Below, one piece after another: positions 28,495-36,182 of a stretch of 64,000 nt of DNA. The notes beneath the pieces were generated by a model, which saw nothing but the letters and a program-made list of their open reading frames with translations, was not told where the DNA came from and did no database searches. Every line of letters begins with the position of its first letter. The stretch's first letter is position 1. A program made the position numbers and the translations under genes. Location of the stretch: NCBI RefSeq assembly GCF_018131015.1, contig NZ_JAFCJJ010000009.1, positions 124,001 through 188,000 of the forward strand. Direction: 5' to 3'. Origin of the DNA: Bradyrhizobium diazoefficiens (GTDB lineage Bacteria; Pseudomonadota; Alphaproteobacteria; Rhizobiales; Xanthobacteraceae).

Positions 28495-29520
28495 TCAAAA
28501 ACCGCCGGCTTTCTGGTCCGCGCCAACCTCGGCACCGGCCCGCGCGCGGCGTGCGTTGCTGACCAATTGTCCAGGCCGGTCGTCGCGGTTCGGCTTGGCC
28601 GTGGCAAGCCGCAGCACCGCGGCGTAGTTCGGCTGCACCTCCATGCGGCCGGCATGCCGGCTCTCGCTGAGCAGGCGATGAACCTTCGGCAGATTGTAGC
28701 ACGGCACGTAGAACAGCAGATGATGCTCGAGGTGATAGTTCACGTAGTAAGGCGCGATGAACAGGCGTTCGAGAAAATTGGCATGCGTGGTGCGGGTGTT
28801 GCGCAGGGGATCATTGCTGTCGGGGACGACGGCGTGTTCGGCGATGTTGCGGATGCGGGTGATGACCATCATCCAGGTCAAGAGCGGCACCAGCCAGAGC
28901 AGCGGATAGGCCCACCACACGCCGGCCGCCGCAAGGCTTGCGAACATCGCGGCGTTGACGAGGCATTGCGGGCCGAGCTTGTCCCAGAAATGTGCCGCTC
29001 GCCGCCGCCACGGCCAGTCCTTCGGACCGAGCGCATTGAGCAGCTGCGCCTTGCGCTGCTGGTATCCGGTCTGCCCCGTGAGGTCGCGGATGAACTTGCG
29101 GCGATAGCTCAGCTGGGTGATCGGGAACGGCGCCGACAGCACGAGGTCGGGATCGTCCTCCTGCTGGGTGCGCGCGTGATGCTGCAGATGATAGCGCCGA
29201 TAGGCGCGCGTCTCGGCAAAGATCGGATAGGCGCAGAACCACTGGCTGAGCGTCAAATTGGTCCTCTCGTCGGCGGACAGGCAGCCATGGGCGCCGTCAT
29301 GCATGAGGATGGCGAGCCCGAGCTGGCGCGAGCCGATGATGGCGACGGCGAGAATATAGGTGAGCGGATTGGGCCACCATGCGACCAGCGCAATCGCGCC
29401 GATGATCAGCGCCCAGGCATGCGCGATCAGCGCGACGCCCTTCCAGGTGACGCGCTGACGCACGTCGACGAGCTCGTCCTCGGTCAGGAAATCACGGGCA
29501 CGCATCCGAAGCGCGGTCAT
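28495..29520 (-). CDS. membrane fatty-acid desaturase
   Basis: A 341-residue integral-membrane di-iron desaturase. Three histidine boxes: HDGAH (74-78), HLQHH (111-115) and HLEHH (263-267). Hydrophobic pairs lie around residues 30-70 and 185-220. A product with phospholipid or acyl-lipid substrate is likely; regiochemistry cannot be told. Separated by 3 bases from the upstream TetR gene, so the regulator and enzyme are one transcript. Next to the fab genes. Confidence 0.88.
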   Translation of the reverse strand: MTALRMRARDFLTEDELVDVRQRVTWKGVALIAHAWALIIGAIALVAWWPNPLTYILAVAIIGSRQLGLAILMHDGAHGCLSADERTNLTLSQWFCAYPIFAETRAYRRYHLQHHARTQQEDDPDLVLSAPFPITQLSYRRKFIRDLTGQTGYQQRKAQLLNALGPKDWPWRRRAAHFWDKLGPQCLVNAAMFASLAAAGVWWAYPLLWLVPLLTWMMVITRIRNIAEHAVVPDSNDPLRNTRTTHANFLERLFIAPYYVNYHLEHHLLFYVPCYNLPKVHRLLSESRHAGRMEVQPNYAAVLRLATAKPNRDDRPGQLVSNARRARAGAEVGADQKAGGF

Positions 29521-29523
29521 GGC

Positions 29524-30294
29524 CTAGCTCTCCTCGTCCAAACTGGTTGCAGCGCCGCGGTCGTCGACGAGCCGCAGGCGTGCGGCATCACTGGATGATT
29601 TCGCCTGATCGCCGAGCACACGCAGCATCTCGGCGCAGAGCTGATCCGGTGAGCGGCCCATCGCGTAACCTTCGACGATGGTGCCGATGGCGATGGCCCA
29701 GAACCGCCGCGAGCTCTCGTCGGGGGCGCGCAAGGAGCGCCAGCCGTGCCGCGCGACCTGGCCGGCATAGGCGCGTGCGCCCTCGCTGTGCAGGCGCTCG
29801 ATGGTGCGCTCGACCAGCGGCGCGAGATCCTGGCGCCGCCGCGTCAGCGTCAGGGCCTCGGCGAAGAAGGCGACCGAATCGGCCGCGGTCACGGTCGCAA
29901 CCAGCGCGTGGGTATACTCCCGCGGCGAACGCGCCCCGAGGGCCGCCTGCTCGGTCGCGCGCGCCAGATACAAGAGATCGCGACAGGCGCATTCGACGAA
30001 CAGCGCCTCCTTGGTGCGGAAGTAATAGGTGATCTGGCTCGGGAACGCGTTCGCGGCGGTCGCGATGTCCGCAATCGAGGTTCCGGACAGCCCGCGTTCG
30101 CGGAATAGGGGGCTTGCGGCATCCAGCAGGAGCGAGCGCATCTTGCGGCCGGCCGAGCGCGTCGCCCGGGCCGCATGCTTTGGTTCGCCTGCGGCGGGCT
30201 TGGGTTCGCCTGCGGCGGGCTTGGGTTCGCCCGCTGCGGGCCCGGGATCGCGTGCGGCCACCTCAAAAGGCTCCTGGACCGATCTTCTCGCCAT
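29524..30294 (-). CDS. TetR family regulator with N-terminal Pro/Ala repeat
   Basis: A 256-residue regulator. Residues 1-40 are unusual, with three GEPKPAA-type heptads from a 21-bp tandem repeat (30182-30244). The TetR helix-turn-helix follows (SIADIATAANAFPSQITYYFRTKEALF, about residues 68-96), then an all-helical ligand-binding domain. ATG 30294 has GGGAGGATCGG upstream. It is co-transcribed with the desaturase and is probably its repressor, in the manner of DesT/FabR-type control (inference). A palindrome 20 bases before the start is the likely operator. Confidence 0.85.
   Translation of the reverse strand: MARRSVQEPFEVAARDPGPAAGEPKPAAGEPKPAAGEPKHAARATRSAGRKMRSLLLDAASPLFRERGLSGTSIADIATAANAFPSQITYYFRTKEALFVECACRDLLYLARATEQAALGARSPREYTHALVATVTAADSVAFFAEALTLTRRRQDLAPLVERTIERLHSEGARAYAGQVARHGWRSLRAPDESSRRFWAIAIGTIVEGYAMGRSPDQLCAEMLRVLGDQAKSSSDAARLRLVDDRGAATSLDEES
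30182..30244. repeat. three tandem 21-bp units inside tetR
   Basis: Units at 30182-30202, 30203-30223 and 30224-30244. The first two are identical; the third differs at a few positions. They encode the repeated heptad GEPKPAA ahead of the DNA-binding domain. Such a tract can vary in copy number between strains. Confidence 0.85.
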
Positions 30295-30313
30295 CCGATC
30301 CTCCCTCGGAATT

Positions 30314-30330
30314 ATTTGTATGCTATACAA
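30314..30330. promoter_or_regulatory. operator-like palindrome upstream of tetR-desaturase
   Basis: Perfect inverted repeat TTTGTAT-GCT-ATACAAA, extended by two further matched pairs after one mismatch. It starts 20 bases before the tetR ATG, in an AT-rich patch where the promoter should be. On the minus strand a weak -35 TTGAAC (30342-30337) lies 17 bases from TACAAA, so binding here would cover the promoter. Autoregulation by the TetR protein is inferred. Confidence 0.6.
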
Positions 30331-30571
30331 ACAAATAGTTCAAGCTGAAAGCGGTATGGGAGGGTTGGGTTGCGGACGACTGCACCGGGACCTTCCGGGT
30401 CGAAACCTGGCCCTGCAACCTTGCCAAGGCGGCCAAAATCCGTATAAAGCGCGCCATCCGCAGACCCCGGCCGGGAGCTGAACGGACGGTCTCAGCAAAT
30501 CATTCGTGATTTTGGTGTGGCAGGGCCAGTCGGCCCGTCGTCCCGTGTTTCCGCCTTCTGAGCTTCATCCC

Positions 30572-30593
30572 AGAGTCCTTTCCGAAGGTCTCT
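30572..30593 (+). promoter_or_regulatory. hairpin in rpsF leader
   Basis: AGAG-T-CCTT / AAGG-T-CTCT stem with one T-T mismatch and loop TCCG, 48 bases before the rpsF start. rpsF leaders in many bacteria carry a hairpin bound by the S6:S18 dimer that exposes a CCG; the CCG in this loop is only a resemblance. The rest of the 346 bases between tetR and rpsF holds the tetR operator and, presumably, the rpsF promoter. Confidence 0.3.
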
Positions 30594-30640
30594 CAAGGGC
30601 TTGACGCCGGGCGATGCGCCAACATGAGGAAAGGACCACC

Positions 30641-31135
30641 ATGGCTCTTTATGAGCATGTTTTTCTCGCGCGTCAGGACGCGAGCCCGCAGCAGGTCGAA
30701 GAGCTGACTGCGCAGATGACCGGCATCGTCGAAGGTCTCGGCGGCAAGGTCACCAAGACCGAGAACTGGGGCGTGCGCTCCCTCACCTACCGCATGAACA
30801 AGAACCGCAAGGCGCACTTCGTGCTGCTCAACATCGACGCGCCCTCCGCGGCGATCGCCGAGATCGAGCGCCAGGAGCGTATCAGCGAAGACGTGATCCG
30901 CTATCTCAGCGTCCGCGTCGAGGAGCTCGAGGAAGGCCCGTCCGCGATGATGCGCAAGGCCGACCGCGATCGCGAGCGTGACGATCGTGGCGGCGGCTTC
31001 CGCGGCGAGCGTGAAGGCGGCTTCCGTGGCGACCGCGAAGGTGGTTTCCGCGGTGGTGATCGCGAAGGTGGCTTCCGCGGCGATCGCGGCCCGCGCCGCC
31101 CGCGCGACGAAGCTGAAACGACGGATGGGGAGTAA
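30641..31135 (+). CDS. rpsF: 30S ribosomal protein S6 with Gly/Arg repeat tail
   Basis: A 164-residue S6: normal domain ([13 protein letters not shown]…, about residues 1-100, with [18 protein letters not shown]) followed by a long hydrophilic tail. The tail contains four FRG(G)(D/E)R(EGG)-type units over about residues 115-150 and ends in acidic residues. E. coli S6 has 135 residues including a short Glu tail. S6 pairs with S18 on the 30S platform. ATG 30641 has GAGGAAAGGA upstream. Operon rpsF-rpsR-DUF2232-rplI. Confidence 0.96.
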   Translation: MALYEHVFLARQDASPQQVEELTAQMTGIVEGLGGKVTKTENWGVRSLTYRMNKNRKAHFVLLNIDAPSAAIAEIERQERISEDVIRYLSVRVEELEEGPSAMMRKADRDRERDDRGGGFRGEREGGFRGDREGGFRGGDREGGFRGDRGPRRPRDEAETTDGE

Positions 31136-31140
31136 GAACA

Positions 31141-31380
31141 ATGGCTGAAGCTGGTGCACGCCGCCCGTTTTTCCGTCGTCGCAAGAGCTGCCCGTTCACG
31201 GGCGCCAACGCTCCGAAGATCGACTACAAGGACTCCAAGCTCCTGATGCGCTACGTCTCCGAGCGCGGCAAGATCGTGCCGAGCCGCATCACCGCGGTGT
31301 CCGCGAAGAAGCAGCGTGAACTCGCCCGCGCCATCAAGCGCGCGCGCTTCCTGGGCCTACTGCCCTACGTCATTCGCTAA
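31141..31380 (+). CDS. rpsR: 30S ribosomal protein S18
   Basis: A 79-residue S18. Conserved RRKSCPFTG (about residues 13-21), IDYKD, and [40 protein letters not shown]. Starts 5 bases after rpsF with GGGGAGTAAGAAC as ribosome binding site. The Cys in RKSCPF is the classic S18 position. Confidence 0.98.
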   Translation: MAEAGARRPFFRRRKSCPFTGANAPKIDYKDSKLLMRYVSERGKIVPSRITAVSAKKQRELARAIKRARFLGLLPYVIR

Positions 31381-31387
31381 GACGAAT

Positions 31388-31417
31388 GCGGCCGGCGGCG
31401 ACAACGCCGCCGGCCGC
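31388..31417 (+). terminator. 13-bp perfect hairpin after rpsR
   Basis: Arms of 13 bases with an ACAA loop, starting 8 bases after the rpsR stop. No T-run follows, so it is more likely a processing or stabilising element or a partial (Rho-type) terminator inside the ribosomal operon than a classic intrinsic terminator. It would lower expression of DUF2232 and rplI relative to rpsF-rpsR. Confidence 0.55.
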
Positions 31418-31426
31418 ACTCCAAAA

Positions 31427-31510
31427 CGCGATGAATCATCATCGCGCTTTGGGTTCTCGTTTGAGCATGATCTTTTCGGAAAACCGCTGCACACTTTTCC
31501 GGATCATGCT
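31427..31510. repeat. dispersed palindromic repeat (family A) with adjacent hairpin
   Basis: Hairpin CGCGATGA-ATCA-TCATCGCG (31427-31446) is followed by a 48-base palindrome (31463-31510) with outer arms AGCATGATC / GATCATGCT and inner arms CGGAAAA / TTTTCCG. It matches an intergenic repeat I recognise from Bradyrhizobium. A diverged copy in the opposite orientation lies at 27261-27308. Non-coding. Confidence 0.8.
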
Positions 31511-31597
31511 TGATTTTCATAAGGCTTCCGGGGCGTCCGGTCGCCGATGGTTGGGGCGCAAGATGCCTCTAACCGCTCAAGGGGAGCGGGACAGCTG

Positions 31598-32563
31598 ATG
31601 ATGGCCTTTGCACTGATCGCGCTTGTCGCCGGCCTCGCGTCGGCCTTGATGTTCGCCTCGATCGTTTCGGGCGCGCTGATCTCGCTTGTCCTGTTCTATC
31701 TCTCACCGCTGCCGCTGATGGTCGCCTCGATCGGCTGGGGGCCGCTTTATGCGAGCCTGGGCGGCATCGCCGCCGCGATCGGCCTCGGCGCCCTCTTCGG
31801 CCTGCCCTATTGCATCGCCTTTGCCGTCACCGTCGCGCTGCCCGCCTGGTGGCTCGGTCATCTCGCTTTGCTCGGCCGCCAGGTGGCAGGCGACACGTCC
31901 GCCGCCGTCACAGAGCCTGAGATGGAATGGTATCCGGTCGGCCGCCTCCTGCTCTGGATCGCGGGCTTTGCCACGCTGACCACGGTCGCCGCCCTGCTCA
32001 CCCTCGGCACCGACGCCGACAGCATCACCGGCACGCTGCGGCGCGGCCTGACGCGCATCCTGCGCGCCACCGATCCTCAGGCGTCCAGTGAGACCGACCA
32101 GCTCATCGACGCACTGGTGCGAATTGCACCGGCCGCCGCCACGATCGTCTCGATGACGACGCTCACCCTCAACCTCTGGCTCAGCGCCAAGGTGACGGCC
32201 ACGTCGGGCCGGCTGCGCCGCCCCTGGCCGGATCTGATGTCGGCCGAACTGCCGCCGATGACGCTCGCGGCGCTCTGCGTTGCGCTCGCCTTCTGCTTTG
32301 CCGGCGGGCTGCTCGGGATCGCCGCGCAGATCGCCACCGCGGCGCTGATGATGGGCTATGCATTCACCGGCTTTGCCGTGCTGCATACGCTCACGCTCGC
32401 GCTGAAGAGCCGCGCCTTCTGGCTTGTATCGATCTATGCGGTGATCGTCGTGTTCGGCTGGCCGGTGATCGCGATGGCGGTCCTCGGCCTCGCGGACGCC
32501 GTGTTCGGCTTCCGCATGCGCTTCCTTCGCAGCCGGCAGCCGCCGCCGCTGCCAACCCCTTAA
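31598..32563 (+). CDS. DUF2232 polytopic membrane protein
   Basis: A 321-residue protein with about eight transmembrane segments and no charged catalytic motif. DUF2232 proteins regularly sit between rpsR and rplI in alphaproteobacteria and related groups; function is unknown. Start at ATG 31598 (a second ATG follows at 31601) with AAGGGGAGCGGG upstream. The first 50 codons of the longer frame from 31547 are repeat-derived and rejected. Confidence 0.87.
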   Translation: MMAFALIALVAGLASALMFASIVSGALISLVLFYLSPLPLMVASIGWGPLYASLGGIAAAIGLGALFGLPYCIAFAVTVALPAWWLGHLALLGRQVAGDTSAAVTEPEMEWYPVGRLLLWIAGFATLTTVAALLTLGTDADSITGTLRRGLTRILRATDPQASSETDQLIDALVRIAPAAATIVSMTTLTLNLWLSAKVTATSGRLRRPWPDLMSAELPPMTLAALCVALAFCFAGGLLGIAAQIATAALMMGYAFTGFAVLHTLTLALKSRAFWLVSIYAVIVVFGWPVIAMAVLGLADAVFGFRMRFLRSRQPPPLPTP

Positions 32564-32611
32564 GTCTAACCCCGAAACCCTAACCCAAGAGCACTTTGAA
32601 GGAGAACGAAA

Positions 32612-33211
32612 ATGGAAGTCATTCTGCTGGAACGCGTGGCCAAGCTGGGCCAGATGGGCGAAGTCGTGAAGGTTCGCGACGGCTATGCCCGCAATTTCCT
32701 GCTCAAGCGCGGCAAGGCGCTGCGCGCCACGGCCGACAACCGCGCCAAGTACGACGGCATGAAGGCCGATCTCGAGGCCCGCAACCTTGCCTCGAAGGGC
32801 GAGGCGTCCAAGGTCGCCGAGAAGATCGAGGGCAAGAACATCATCGTCATCCGTCAGGCTTCGGAAGCCGGCCAGCTGTTCGGCTCGGTCAACGTGCGTG
32901 ACATCGTCACCGCGTTCGAAGCCGACGGTATTTCGCTGGCTCGCCCGCAGATCCAGCTCGACGCGCCGATCAAGACCATTGGCAAGCGCTCCATCACCGT
33001 CGCTGTCCACCCCGAGGTCGAGGTCGAGATCACCGTGACCGTCGCGCGCAGCCAGGACGAGGCCGAGCGCATCAACCGCGGCGAGGACATCTCGACCCGC
33101 AACGAGGACCGCGATGCGGCTGCCGAAGCGATCGCCGCCGCCGGCGAGTTCTTCGATCCGGAAGCCCAGCACGACGACGTCGAGCCGGCGCCGGCCGCGG
33201 AAGAGAAGTAA
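32612..33211 (+). CDS. rplI: 50S ribosomal protein L9
   Basis: A 199-residue L9: N-terminal domain [36 protein letters not shown], connecting helix (about residues 45-75), and C-terminal rRNA-binding domain (about 80-150). An acidic tail of about 45 residues ending [12 protein letters not shown] makes it longer than the 149-residue E. coli protein; such tails are usual in rhizobia. Preceded by GAAGGAGAACGAAA. Followed by a strong terminator. Confidence 0.97.
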   Translation: MEVILLERVAKLGQMGEVVKVRDGYARNFLLKRGKALRATADNRAKYDGMKADLEARNLASKGEASKVAEKIEGKNIIVIRQASEAGQLFGSVNVRDIVTAFEADGISLARPQIQLDAPIKTIGKRSITVAVHPEVEVEITVTVARSQDEAERINRGEDISTRNEDRDAAAEAIAAAGEFFDPEAQHDDVEPAPAAEEK

Positions 33212-33236
33212 GCCTCCCCTTCACTTGAGGGCTGCG

Positions 33237-33268
33237 AAAGCCCGGTCGCCTCAGGCGACCGGGCTTTT
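33237..33268 (+). terminator. intrinsic terminator of the rpsF-rplI operon
   Basis: A perfect 14-bp stem (AAAGCCCGGTCGCC / GGCGACCGGGCTTT) with a TCA loop and a following T, 25 bases after the rplI stop. The A-run and T-run flanks make it functional in both directions, so it may also stop transcripts of the minus-strand cytochrome gene. Confidence 0.92.
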
Positions 33269-33369
33269 CGTTCTGGCGGAGACGCGACCGCTACCGAATT
33301 CGAAATGCGGTCCGGTCAAGACGATGGGAGGGCCGCGACGGGCCCTCTCAAGATCAATCAAAGTTGTGC

Positions 33370-34293
33370 TTACCGCGAGATCGGCGGAGCCGGCGGACCG
33401 GCGGGCTGGGCCGGCGCCGGAGGAGCCGCAGCGGGCGGAGGCGGCTCCTGCGGCTTGGCCGCGGGCTCGGAGCTGCCGCTGGCGGCAGGTTCTGCCGGCT
33501 TAGGAGCGGCGGCTTCGGTCGGCTTGGGCGCAGCCGGCTCGGGCGGTTTCTCAGCCGGAGCGGGGGTCACCGGCGTCACCGGATCGGGGCGCAACGCCGG
33601 GGCTTCGCTGCCGCTCGGTTCGACCTTGGCGCTTTCCGGCTTGGGTTCGGCCGGCTTCTCGGAAGCCTTATCGGAAGCCTTGGCAGTGTCCGGCTTGGAC
33701 TCGTCACGACCGGAATCGACCTTCGCGCTGTCGCTCTTCGGTTCAGGCTTGGAATCGGCCTTGTTGTCGACCTTGGGCTCATCCTTTTTGTCCGGCGCCA
33801 CATCCTCGCTCGGCTTGCCGCGCTTGCTCAGGCGTTTGGACTTACGGCCCTCGGGCGATTGCTCGGTGTTGGCCTCAGGCTTCGCGCCTTCCTTGACGCC
33901 GTCCTTGGTTCCCTCCTCGCCCGGCCGTGCTGCCCGCTTCTGACGCCCATCGAGCGCTGGAGCTGCTTCCTTCTCCTTGGCACCGTCCTTCCTGGCGTCC
34001 TTGGCCTGATGGCGGGTATCGGTAGCACCGTTGGAAACGAGATAGGAGGACAGCACGCCGGCCATGTCGGAGCTGGTCGTGTAGTGCTGACGCAGGAAGC
34101 CCGGCAGCGAGCCCGGCGACACCGTCTTCAACAGTCCCCTCGGGCTCTTGTGGCAGGCATTGCAGGTCTGCGCGAAGATCTGTGCCGGCGCCTTGCCGGC
34201 CTCGAGATTCGTAGCCTGCGCAAGCACGGTATCGGTCGCGCCGAAGCCGATCAGAAGCAATAGCGTCGCGAGGCTGAGCGCTCGGCTCGACAT
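33370..34293 (-). CDS. c-type cytochrome-like protein with long Pro/Lys/Ala tail
   Basis: A 307-residue protein with a signal peptide (about residues 1-25, ending TVLAQ). A single heme-attachment motif C44-N-A-C-H48 sits in a short cytochrome-like domain (to about residue 85, with GSLPGFLRQHYTTSSDMAGVLSSYL). About 220 residues of low-complexity Lys/Glu/Pro/Ala sequence follow, ending PAPAQPAGPPAPPISR. The usual methionine ligand is not obvious. The tail could cross the peptidoglycan or bind an acidic partner (inference). ATG 34293 has GGAGATCC upstream. Confidence 0.78.
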   Translation of the reverse strand: MSSRALSLATLLLLIGFGATDTVLAQATNLEAGKAPAQIFAQTCNACHKSPRGLLKTVSPGSLPGFLRQHYTTSSDMAGVLSSYLVSNGATDTRHQAKDARKDGAKEKEAAPALDGRQKRAARPGEEGTKDGVKEGAKPEANTEQSPEGRKSKRLSKRGKPSEDVAPDKKDEPKVDNKADSKPEPKSDSAKVDSGRDESKPDTAKASDKASEKPAEPKPESAKVEPSGSEAPALRPDPVTPVTPAPAEKPPEPAAPKPTEAAAPKPAEPAASGSSEPAAKPQEPPPPAAAPPAPAQPAGPPAPPISR

Positions 34294-34540
34294 CCCAGGA
34301 TCTCCATTGAAATTCCGCGAGTGCAGCCAGCATTCGGCGCGGCGGCGGGTCACCTTTTAGCCGATTGAGCCACGAATGGAAGCAGGCTCCACGCGCAAGA
34401 ATGTGATTAAGCGCATTTCGGATATCGGCTGTGACTTCAGAGCGATAGCACGCTGGAACATGATTGCCGGATTTACATGCAGTCGCATAGGAACCGCTTC
34501 AAGGGCTGCGCGTCAGCTCCAGAGGCCGGGCTAGTCGCAT

Positions 34541-34560
34541 CTTTCGGGTTCGCCCGAGAG
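34541..34560 (+). promoter_or_regulatory. hairpin at the ribosome binding site of the CFA synthase-like gene
   Basis: An 8-bp stem CTTTCGGG / CCCGAGAG (one G-T pair) with a UUCG loop, ending 10 bases before the ATG and directly abutting AGGAAGG. A UUCG-capped hairpin here could modulate initiation; it may also just stabilise the 5' end. Confidence 0.4.
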
Positions 34561-34570
34561 GAAGGTGTGG

Positions 34571-35821
34571 ATGGACCGCTTGTTGCGCAGATTCCTGTCT
34601 CAATTTATCCGCCGCGGCTCGATGACGCTGACCACCGCCAGCGGTTCGAGATTCACCGTCGGCGACGGCTCGGGCAAGCCGATCGAGGTACGCTTCGTCA
34701 CCCCCGACGCAGAGCGGAGAATCCTCATCAATCCCGAACTCGGGCTCGGCGAGGCCTATATGGACGGCGAGTTCGTCGTCGAGCGCGGCACCATCGCGGA
34801 TGCCCTCGCAATCCTGCTCGGTCAATCCGACCTGTTACCGCAGTGGGCAAAGCCGTGGTGGCACCTGCGCTATCTGACGCGGCGCTTGAAGCAGTTCAAC
34901 TTCCGCTCGCGCTCCCGCAACAACGTCGCGCATCACTACGATCTCGACGCGAGGCTGTATTCGCTCTTCCTCGATGCCGACAAGCAATATAGCTGCGCCT
35001 ATTTCGAGACGCCGGAGACGACGGTGGACGATGCGCAGCTCGCCAAGAAGCGGCACGTGACCGCAAAGCTGCTGGTCGGGCGCGGCCAGCGCGTGCTTGA
35101 CATCGGCTCGGGCTGGGGTGGGCTTGCGCTCTATCTCGCCGAGATCGCAGGCGCTGACGTCACCGGTATCACGCTGTCGACCGAACAGTTGCAGGTCGCC
35201 AACGCGCGCGCGGCCGAAAAGGGCCTGACCCGATCGGTGAAATTCCAGCTCCAGGACTACCGCGACATCGACGGTCCATTCGACCGCATCGCCTCGGTCG
35301 GCATGTTCGAGCATGTCGGCGCACGCTTCTACGACGCTTTCTTCCGGCGTTGTGCCGAGCTCTTGAGCGAGGACGGCATCATGCTGCTGCACTCGATCGG
35401 CCGCTCGCAAGGGCCGGATTCCACCAATCCATGGATCGCTAAATACATATTCCCCGGCGGGTACGTCCCGGCCCTATCGGAGGCGCTGGCCGCGATCGAG
35501 CGCGCCGGTCTCCTGGTCTGCGACATCGAGATCCTGCGCCTGCATTATGCCGAGACGCTGAAGGCATGGCGGGAGCGGTTCATGGCGCGGCGCGAGGAAG
35601 CCATGCAGTTCTACGACGAGCGTTTTGCGCTGATGTGGGAGTTCTATCTTGCGGCCTGCGAGATGACGTTCCGCAAGCAGGGCATGATGAACTTCCAGAT
35701 CCAGCTCACCAAGCGCCAGGGCGTTGTCCCGATGACGCGCAACTATATCGCGGATGAAGAAAACCGGCTTCGAGCCCGCGAGCGCGGCGCCAGGCCCAGG
35801 CTAAAGCTGGCTGGCGAATAG
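34571..35821 (+). CDS. cyclopropane-fatty-acyl-phospholipid synthase family protein
   Basis: A 416-residue SAM-dependent enzyme. N-terminal domain about residues 1-120. SAM motif VLDIGSGWGGLALYLAE (about 176-192), GITLSTEQLQVA, QDYRDIDGPFDRIASVGMFEHVG (family signature), and the C-terminal YFxGGY-type segment IFPGGYVP. Adds a methylene across the cis double bond of membrane lipids; length and motifs fit CfaS or a close relative. ATG 34571 follows AGGAAGG; GTG 34565 is an alternative. Possible link with the desaturase cluster upstream. Confidence 0.88.
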   Translation: MDRLLRRFLSQFIRRGSMTLTTASGSRFTVGDGSGKPIEVRFVTPDAERRILINPELGLGEAYMDGEFVVERGTIADALAILLGQSDLLPQWAKPWWHLRYLTRRLKQFNFRSRSRNNVAHHYDLDARLYSLFLDADKQYSCAYFETPETTVDDAQLAKKRHVTAKLLVGRGQRVLDIGSGWGGLALYLAEIAGADVTGITLSTEQLQVANARAAEKGLTRSVKFQLQDYRDIDGPFDRIASVGMFEHVGARFYDAFFRRCAELLSEDGIMLLHSIGRSQGPDSTNPWIAKYIFPGGYVPALSEALAAIERAGLLVCDIEILRLHYAETLKAWRERFMARREEAMQFYDERFALMWEFYLAACEMTFRKQGMMNFQIQLTKRQGVVPMTRNYIADEENRLRARERGARPRLKLAGE

Positions 35822-35824
35822 TCC

Positions 35825-36043
35825 CTAATGTCGCAGGGTCGAGATCTGGCGTAGCGGGAAGGACGCCGGCAACGCGAGCTGAGCCTGCAGTTCCGCCAGG
35901 GTTTCCGGTGCAACCGGCTGGCGGCGCATGTCGGGCCGCGCGGCGTGTTCCATCGCAGCGATCAGCCCGGACAGCCAGACGCGGCTGCCTTCCTCGCTTC
36001 GCCATGTCTTCGTTTGCCAAGTCCGGGGCCGTTCTGGCCGCAT
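35825..36043 (-). CDS. small orphan protein, Crp/Fnr-type promoter
   Basis: A 72-residue basic protein (MRPERPRTWQTKTW…, then SRVWLSGLIAAMEHAARPD and a Leu/Ala-rich helix near the C-terminus). No family recognised. ATG 36043 is chosen because GAGG lies 6 bases upstream and because the Crp/Fnr-type box at 36134-36149 plus TATGTA at 36111-36106 predict a transcription start near 36100. That excludes the longer frame starting at 36148. Convergent with the CFA-like gene, with 3 bases between the stops. Confidence 0.55.
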   Translation of the reverse strand: MRPERPRTWQTKTWRSEEGSRVWLSGLIAAMEHAARPDMRRQPVAPETLAELQAQLALPASFPLRQISTLRH

Positions 36044-36133
36044 CGCCTGCCTCGTCCTGAGGGTGGGGTGTCGAGGATAATGCCCCGGCCCGATTGCCCG
36101 TTCCGTACATACCCCCGAAAGAATCCGGAGAGA

Positions 36134-36149
36134 TGTGATCTGCTTCACA
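36134..36149. promoter_or_regulatory. Crp/Fnr-type binding site
   Basis: TGTGA-TCTGCT-TCACA, the full 5+5 consensus half-sites of Crp; the inner 14 bases also resemble FixK/Fnr boxes (TTGAT-N4-ATCAA) with outer G/C instead of T/A. Fewer than 0.1 chance matches are expected in a 64 kb window. On the minus strand TATGTA (36111-36106) lies at the spacing of a class-II promoter (box centred near -41). Confidence 0.6.
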
Positions 36150-36182
36150 TTCGTCTGGACGGCCCTGTCCTAGACCGTCGCC

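Noticed and set aside
34490..34514. GGAAC-N16-CGTC upstream of the CFA synthase-like gene as an EcfG promoter
   Set aside because: The -10 has C instead of the conserved last T; one-mismatch hits are expected several times per window.
36081..36106. GGAAC-N17-CATT on the minus strand in front of the 72-residue gene as an EcfG promoter
   Set aside because: One mismatch in the -10; the Crp/Fnr-type box with TATGTA explains the promoter better.
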